Source: an uncultured Alistipes sp.
Lineage (GTDB): Bacteria > Bacteroidota > Bacteroidia > Bacteroidales > Rikenellaceae
Reading direction: 5' to 3'
Length of the DNA stretch: 50,225 nucleotides
NCBI GenBank assembly: GCA_910587675.1
Contig: CAJUMU010000013.1
Span: 1 to 50,225 of the forward strand
The translations under genes were made by a program, and so were the position numbers. The notes beneath the pieces are model-generated. The model had not been told where the DNA came from. It made no database searches and was given only the letters and a program-made list of their open reading frames with translations. This document shows positions 46,874 to 50,225 of this stretch, in pieces. Each line of letters opens with the position of its first letter. Positions within the stretch are counted from its first letter, which is position 1.

Positions 46874-46989
46874 CGGTGTCGGGAAACGTCCGTCCGCAAT
46901 ATTAAAACGACTGCGGGCGGCGATAAAATTTGCAAATAACGTATCTTTTTGCTATCTTTGACTCACAAAACCGTTACAGACCGACGCGA

Positions 46990-47286
46990 ATGGCTTGCAA
47001 GAGTATCATAACGCACATCGAGGCGCAGGCCGCGAGGCTTATCGATCGTTGCGACAAACTCGAGGCCGAATGCGACCGACTTCGGCAGGAGCGCGACCGT
47101 TTGTGCGCCGAGATGCGCGGGCAGCAGGAGCGTGCGCACGAATTGCAGAGCGAGGTGCAACGCCTGCGGCTGGCGGAGGGTCTGAGCGGCACGACGACGG
47201 ATAGGGCGAAATCGCAGGCGCGTATCAACCTGTTATTGCGGGAGGTGGATAAGTGCATAGCGTTGCTCGCCAAAGCAGAGAGCTGA
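46990..47286 (+). CDS. Small coiled-coil protein before zapA
   Basis: A 98-residue product with a heptad pattern (LEAECDRLRQERDRLCAEM, then QERAHELQSEVQRLRLAE), and a short C-terminal helix (INLLLREVDKCIALLAKAE). ATG at 46990 is chosen; an upstream frame adds residues without pattern. The position directly before zapA in a phylum where a similar small coiled-coil gene often occurs there suggests a cell division partner, but the function is not known. Confidence 0.8.
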   Translation: MACKSIITHIEAQAARLIDRCDKLEAECDRLRQERDRLCAEMRGQQERAHELQSEVQRLRLAEGLSGTTTDRAKSQARINLLLREVDKCIALLAKAES

Positions 47287-47296
47287 CGCACGGGAC

Positions 47297-47617
47297 ATGG
47301 CAAAACAAAAGATAAATCTTAAGGTTGCAGGCAAGGCCTACTCGCTGACCATCGACAGCGAAAAGGAGGAGATTTACCGACTGGCGGAACGCGATGTCAA
47401 TTCCAACGTCGGAAAATTGCAGAAGACCTTCGGCGAGAGTTTTTCGGTGCAGGATTGTTTGGCCATCACGGCTTTGCAGTTGAGCATAAACGATATAGCC
47501 GTAAAACGCGAAAACAGCCTCGCCAGCGACGATCTGGCGGCGTTGGACGCGTTGTCGCAGAAACTCGACAAGCACCTGAACCGCATAGCCCGCCAACCCC
47601 GCAAGGGGCAGAAGTAG
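47297..47617 (+). CDS. zapA: Cell division protein ZapA
   Basis: ZapA binds and bundles FtsZ. The 106-residue product has the N-terminal fold (KINLKVAGKAYSLTIDSEKEEIYRLAERDVN) and a C-terminal helix (FSVQDCLAITALQLSINDIAVKREN), with a basic end. It starts 10 nt after the coiled-coil gene. The intergenic region that follows holds a 6S-like RNA; in E. coli too zapA is beside ssrS. Confidence 0.9.
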   Translation: MAKQKINLKVAGKAYSLTIDSEKEEIYRLAERDVNSNVGKLQKTFGESFSVQDCLAITALQLSINDIAVKRENSLASDDLAALDALSQKLDKHLNRIARQPRKGQK

Positions 47618-47824
47618 GCGTCCGAGCGGCAGCAGGGGCGGGGAGAGTCGAGCATGCCGCCACCGAGATATCGGGACGGGCCGCATACGGGATGAACGGA
47701 CGAGAGACGAACGAGAGACGGACAGAGGACGAACGGAACGAAATATGTAACGTTTACGCATATAAAACAGGTTCTTTTGATACGAAAATCTACCCGCATA
47801 GATTTCCTTATAGCTTTGCGAAAC
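47618..47824. other. Intergenic stretch before the 6S-like RNA
   Basis: No gene is supported. AAATCTA (47786-47792) and TAGATTT (47799-47805) form a perfect 7-6-7 dyad directly upstream of the TAGCTTTG -7-like element (47811-47818). No clear -33 element. Confidence 0.5.
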
Positions 47825-47994
47825 TGAACACTTATCACATTGGGTAAACTCTCGGTTTCTCAAAATCAGGCCTTGCCCCGCCTCGCGCGGGTGTGCTTCG
47901 CGCACCGTTGGACGATTGCGAACTCCGGAGCCCCACACCTTGACTTATCGGCAGATTCGTCAAACAAGAAAAGGAAACTCTGTGCGGGTTTTTT
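47825..47994 (+). ncRNA. ssrS: Candidate 6S RNA
   Basis: About 170 nt, the usual 6S length. The ends pair as AAACTC (47846-47851) with GGGTTT (47986-47991) and GGTTTC (47854-47859) with GAAACT (47974-47979). A side hairpin TTGAC/GTCAA (47940-47944 with 47959-47963) lies in the 3' half, as in the 6S central bubble, and an apical hairpin GGTGTGC-TTC-GCGCACC is at 47890-47906. A T run closes it. It lies between zapA and rny; zapA-ssrS adjacency is known in E. coli. Family membership must be confirmed by covariance search; ends are estimates. Confidence 0.65.
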
Positions 47995-48071
47995 ATATCC
48001 GCCGCCGCGGCACGGTTTGCGGCGCGACGGTTGAAATGCTTGAAACCAAATAAATTACTTAATATACAACA

Positions 48072-49628
48072 ATGGGAACATCGCTAATTATAGTTATCAC
48101 AGCCATCATATCGGCCGTAGTGAGCGTAGGCGCCTACATGCTGGTGACAGCCTACATCACCAAGAACACCATCAGGAAGCAGTGCGGCGCGGCGCTCAAG
48201 GAGGCCGAAGCCGAGGGCGAGATGATAAAGAAAGAGAAGATCCTCCAAGCCAAGGAGAAGTTCATCCAGCTCAAGAGCGAGCACGACCGCATGATTAACG
48301 AACGCAATCAGAAGGTGGCGCAGAGCGAGCAGCGCGCCAAGCAGATCGAGGCCAATCTGGCGGGTCAGCAGCGCGATCTGGAGAATCGCATCAAGGAGAA
48401 CGACCGTCTGAAGGAGCAGATGAACAACCAGTTGCAGGGTCTCAATGCCAAGAAGGAGGAGCTGGCGGGCATCATCCGCGAGCAGAACGTGCGTCTGGAG
48501 CAGATCTCGGGCATGAGCGCCGCCGACGCCAAGAACATCCTTATCGAGAACATGAAATCGGAGGCCAAGGCCGAGGCCGCCTCTTACGTCAACGAGACCA
48601 TCGAGGAGGCCAAGCTGACCGCCACCAAGGAGGCCAAGCGCATCATCGTGTCGTCGATACAGCGCGTCGCCACGGAGACCGCCATCGAAAACGCCGTCAC
48701 GGTGTTCAACATCGACAGCGACGAGGTGAAGGGCCGCATCATCGGCCGCGAGGGCCGCAACATCCGCGCTCTGGAGGCTGCCACGGGTATTGAGATCATC
48801 GTGGACGACACCCCCGAGGCCATCATCCTGAGCGGTTTCGATCCCGTTCGCCGCGAGATCGCGCGTCTGGCTCTTCACCAGCTCGTCACCGACGGCCGCA
48901 TACATCCCGCCCGCATCGAGGAGGTCGTGGCCAAGGTGAAGAAACAGATCGAGGAGGAGATCGTTGAGGTCGGCAAGCGCACGGCCATCGACCTCGGCAT
49001 CCACGGCCTGCATCCCGAATTGATCCGCCTTATCGGTAAGATGAAATATCGCTCGTCATACGGTCAGAACCTCTTGCAACACGCTCGCGAGACGGCCAAT
49101 CTGGCCGGCATCATGGCGTCGGAACTCGGTTTGAACCCCAAAGCGGCGCGCCGCGCTGGACTTCTGCACGATATAGGCAAGGTGCCCGACGACGAGCCCG
49201 AATTGCCGCACGCAATAATCGGTATGAAGCTCGCCGAGAAGTACAAGGAGAAGCCCGACGTATGCAACGCGATCGGCGCCCACCACGACGAGACCGAAAT
49301 GACATCGCTCATAGCGCCCATCATTCAGGTGTGCGACGCCATATCGGGCGCACGCCCGGGAGCGCGCCGCGAAGTCGTGGAGTCGTATATCAAGCGTCTG
49401 AAGGAGATGGAGGACATCGCCCTTTCATACCCGGGCGTCGTTAAGACCTATGCTATTCAGGCGGGTCGCGAGTTGCGCGTGATCGTCGGTGCCGACAAGC
49501 TGTCGGATCAGGAGTCGGAGTCGCTATCGCACGACATAGCCAAGAAGATTCAGGACGAAATGACATACCCGGGTCAGGTGAAGATCACCGTGATCCGCGA
49601 GACCCGCGCCGTAAGTTACGCGAAGTAA
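48072..49628 (+). CDS. rny: Ribonuclease Y
   Basis: RNase Y is a membrane-bound endoribonuclease that starts mRNA decay. The product (518 residues) has an N-terminal membrane anchor (about 5-25), a long coiled coil (about 35-195), a KH domain (about 210-275; GRIIGREGRNIRALEAATG), and an HD domain (about 335-430; LLHDIGKVPDDE, GAHHDETEM) with metal-binding His-Asp residues. Its ATG is preceded by a short AT-rich leader after the 6S-like RNA. It is closed by the palindromic terminator at 49652-49692. Confidence 0.97.
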   Translation: MGTSLIIVITAIISAVVSVGAYMLVTAYITKNTIRKQCGAALKEAEAEGEMIKKEKILQAKEKFIQLKSEHDRMINERNQKVAQSEQRAKQIEANLAGQQRDLENRIKENDRLKEQMNNQLQGLNAKKEELAGIIREQNVRLEQISGMSAADAKNILIENMKSEAKAEAASYVNETIEEAKLTATKEAKRIIVSSIQRVATETAIENAVTVFNIDSDEVKGRIIGREGRNIRALEAATGIEIIVDDTPEAIILSGFDPVRREIARLALHQLVTDGRIHPARIEEVVAKVKKQIEEEIVEVGKRTAIDLGIHGLHPELIRLIGKMKYRSSYGQNLLQHARETANLAGIMASELGLNPKAARRAGLLHDIGKVPDDEPELPHAIIGMKLAEKYKEKPDVCNAIGAHHDETEMTSLIAPIIQVCDAISGARPGARREVVESYIKRLKEMEDIALSYPGVVKTYAIQAGRELRVIVGADKLSDQESESLSHDIAKKIQDEMTYPGQVKITVIRETRAVSYAK

Positions 49629-49651
49629 TTCTGTCGGCCACGCCTTTTCAC

Positions 49652-49692
49652 CCTCCCCTTGCGGAATCGATTCCGCAAGGGGAGGTTTTTTT
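49652..49692 (+). terminator. Perfect palindromic terminator of rny
   Basis: CCTCCCCTTGCGGAATC (49652-49668) and its exact complement to 49685 make a 34-nt perfect palindrome, followed by seven T. Confidence 0.95.
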
Positions 49693-49715
49693 GTGCGACC
49701 AAAATACACATGCGC

Positions 49716-50225
49716 CGGCACACCGCTCGGCGGTGTTATCTTCGGCGGCGTTTGGGTTGCTTTAGGCATTCGGGCCGCAGCCTCGGCGCGCGGAGGCCCG
49801 CTATTGTTCGCGATTGCTCACATGCGAGCCTCCGCAGGCTGCGACCCGAATTCCTGAAAAAATATACGTTACCTTTTGCGCGGCCAAAAGGTAACGCCAA
49901 AAGCCGCCGCGGTGAAACGATTTTGGGGTCGTTCTTGCGCCTTCGCTAAATCGGATGCTTCGCATTTTTGAGGATCAAAAAGTCTCCGATTTTTAACGCT
50001 CCGTCGCCGCGACCGCCCTTTTTCCGAAATCCTTTCTGCCGCGGTTCTTTGCTGACGCGTGTGAATTATATATTATATAAATGCGGTTCGAAGAACCGTG
50101 CGGGCTGCAGCCTCTGCCCCGCGGAGGCCCGCTATTCGCACAGCTCATTCACGCGGTCTCCGCAGGCTGCGACCCGAAATTTGCGTCTGAAATCTCAAAA
50201 GATCCCCCGAAAACACGGAAAATAG
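49716..50225. repeat. Composite intergenic repeat region at the right end
   Basis: No gene is supported. In order: ACACCGC-TCG-GCGGTGT and a half family B element TATCTTCGGCGGC (49737-49749); the CGGGCCGCAGCC...GGAGGCCCG segment (49770-49860); a family A hairpin CGTTACCTTTTG/CAAAAGGTAACG (49867-49896); the 160-nt block (49885-50037) that matches 28940-29095; TGACGCGTGTGAATTA (about 50053); GCGGTTCG-AAGAACCG (about 50082-50098); and an inverted GC-rich segment up to 50180. It repeats the order of the region at 28.7-29.3 kb. Confidence 0.8.

Overview
The window looks like chromosomal DNA from a GC-rich member of the Bacteroidales, most likely Alistipes or a close relative in the Rikenellaceae. 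The evidence is Bacteroidetes-type promoters (TTTG, about 19 nt, TAnnTTTG) in front of many genes, Bacteroidetes-specific families (DUF4271, DUF2490, DUF3467, DUF4465-like lipoprotein, head-GIN adhesin domain, OmpP1/FadL), and the gene orders DUF4271-hemD-rnpA-yidD and VTC-DUF4956. The genus is an inference; no rRNA gene is present to confirm it.

Layout. 1-409: intergenic repeats, then rpmE (type B L31) on the minus strand. 948-14529: the large translation/transcription locus, tRNA-Met, tRNA-Thr, tRNA-Tyr, tRNA-Gly, tuf, tRNA-Trp, secE, nusG, rplK, rplA, rplJ, rplL, a structured attenuator-like leader, rpoB, rpoC, closed by a strong terminator. 14611-19624: metabolic genes pdxB, a divergent pyrD-like flavoprotein, cinA/pncC and pncB. 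19769-22691: DUF3467 protein (minus strand), LysE-type exporter, cmk, ispH. 22886-28737: a tightly packed run of small membrane protein, S41 protease, sensor histidine kinase, DUF4271 protein, hemD, rnpA and yidD. 29475-32858: a four-gene envelope-stress-like module (PspC protein, PadR regulator, head-GIN adhesin-like protein, large PspC protein) with a candidate PadR operator. 33183-36164: an OmpP1/FadL porin on the minus strand, divergent from a cobalamin riboswitch that controls a surface lipoprotein. 36387-39881: a five-gene operon around a VTC polyphosphate polymerase-like protein and DUF4956. 40353-42103: kbl and an Lrp/AsnC regulator. 42566-44003: a structured RNA and ftsY. 44008-45556: a type II restriction-modification pair of the MvaI/BcnI type, inserted between ftsY and rimO. 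45560-49628: rimO, a coiled-coil protein, zapA, a 6S-like RNA and rny. 49652-50225: a terminator, then repeats again.

Several genes form functional sets. CinA/PncC and PncB both act in pyridine nucleotide salvage. The tuf to rpoC block is the core gene expression operon. The riboswitch and lipoprotein form a vitamin B12 acquisition unit. Intergenic regions carry at least four families of short palindromic repeats found at several places in the window, plus a longer composite repeat near both ends and at about 29 kb.

The most interesting signals are the tandem attenuator-like leader of rpoBC, the DHODH-like protein that lacks the usual orotate-binding residues, the PspC-PadR-GIN-PspC module with a perfect dyad at its promoter, the stand-alone B12-riboswitch lipoprotein, the VTC/DUF4956/DUF2490/TonB-like operon, two long rod-shaped RNA candidates, and the interspersed hairpin families, one of which shows a compensatory base change.
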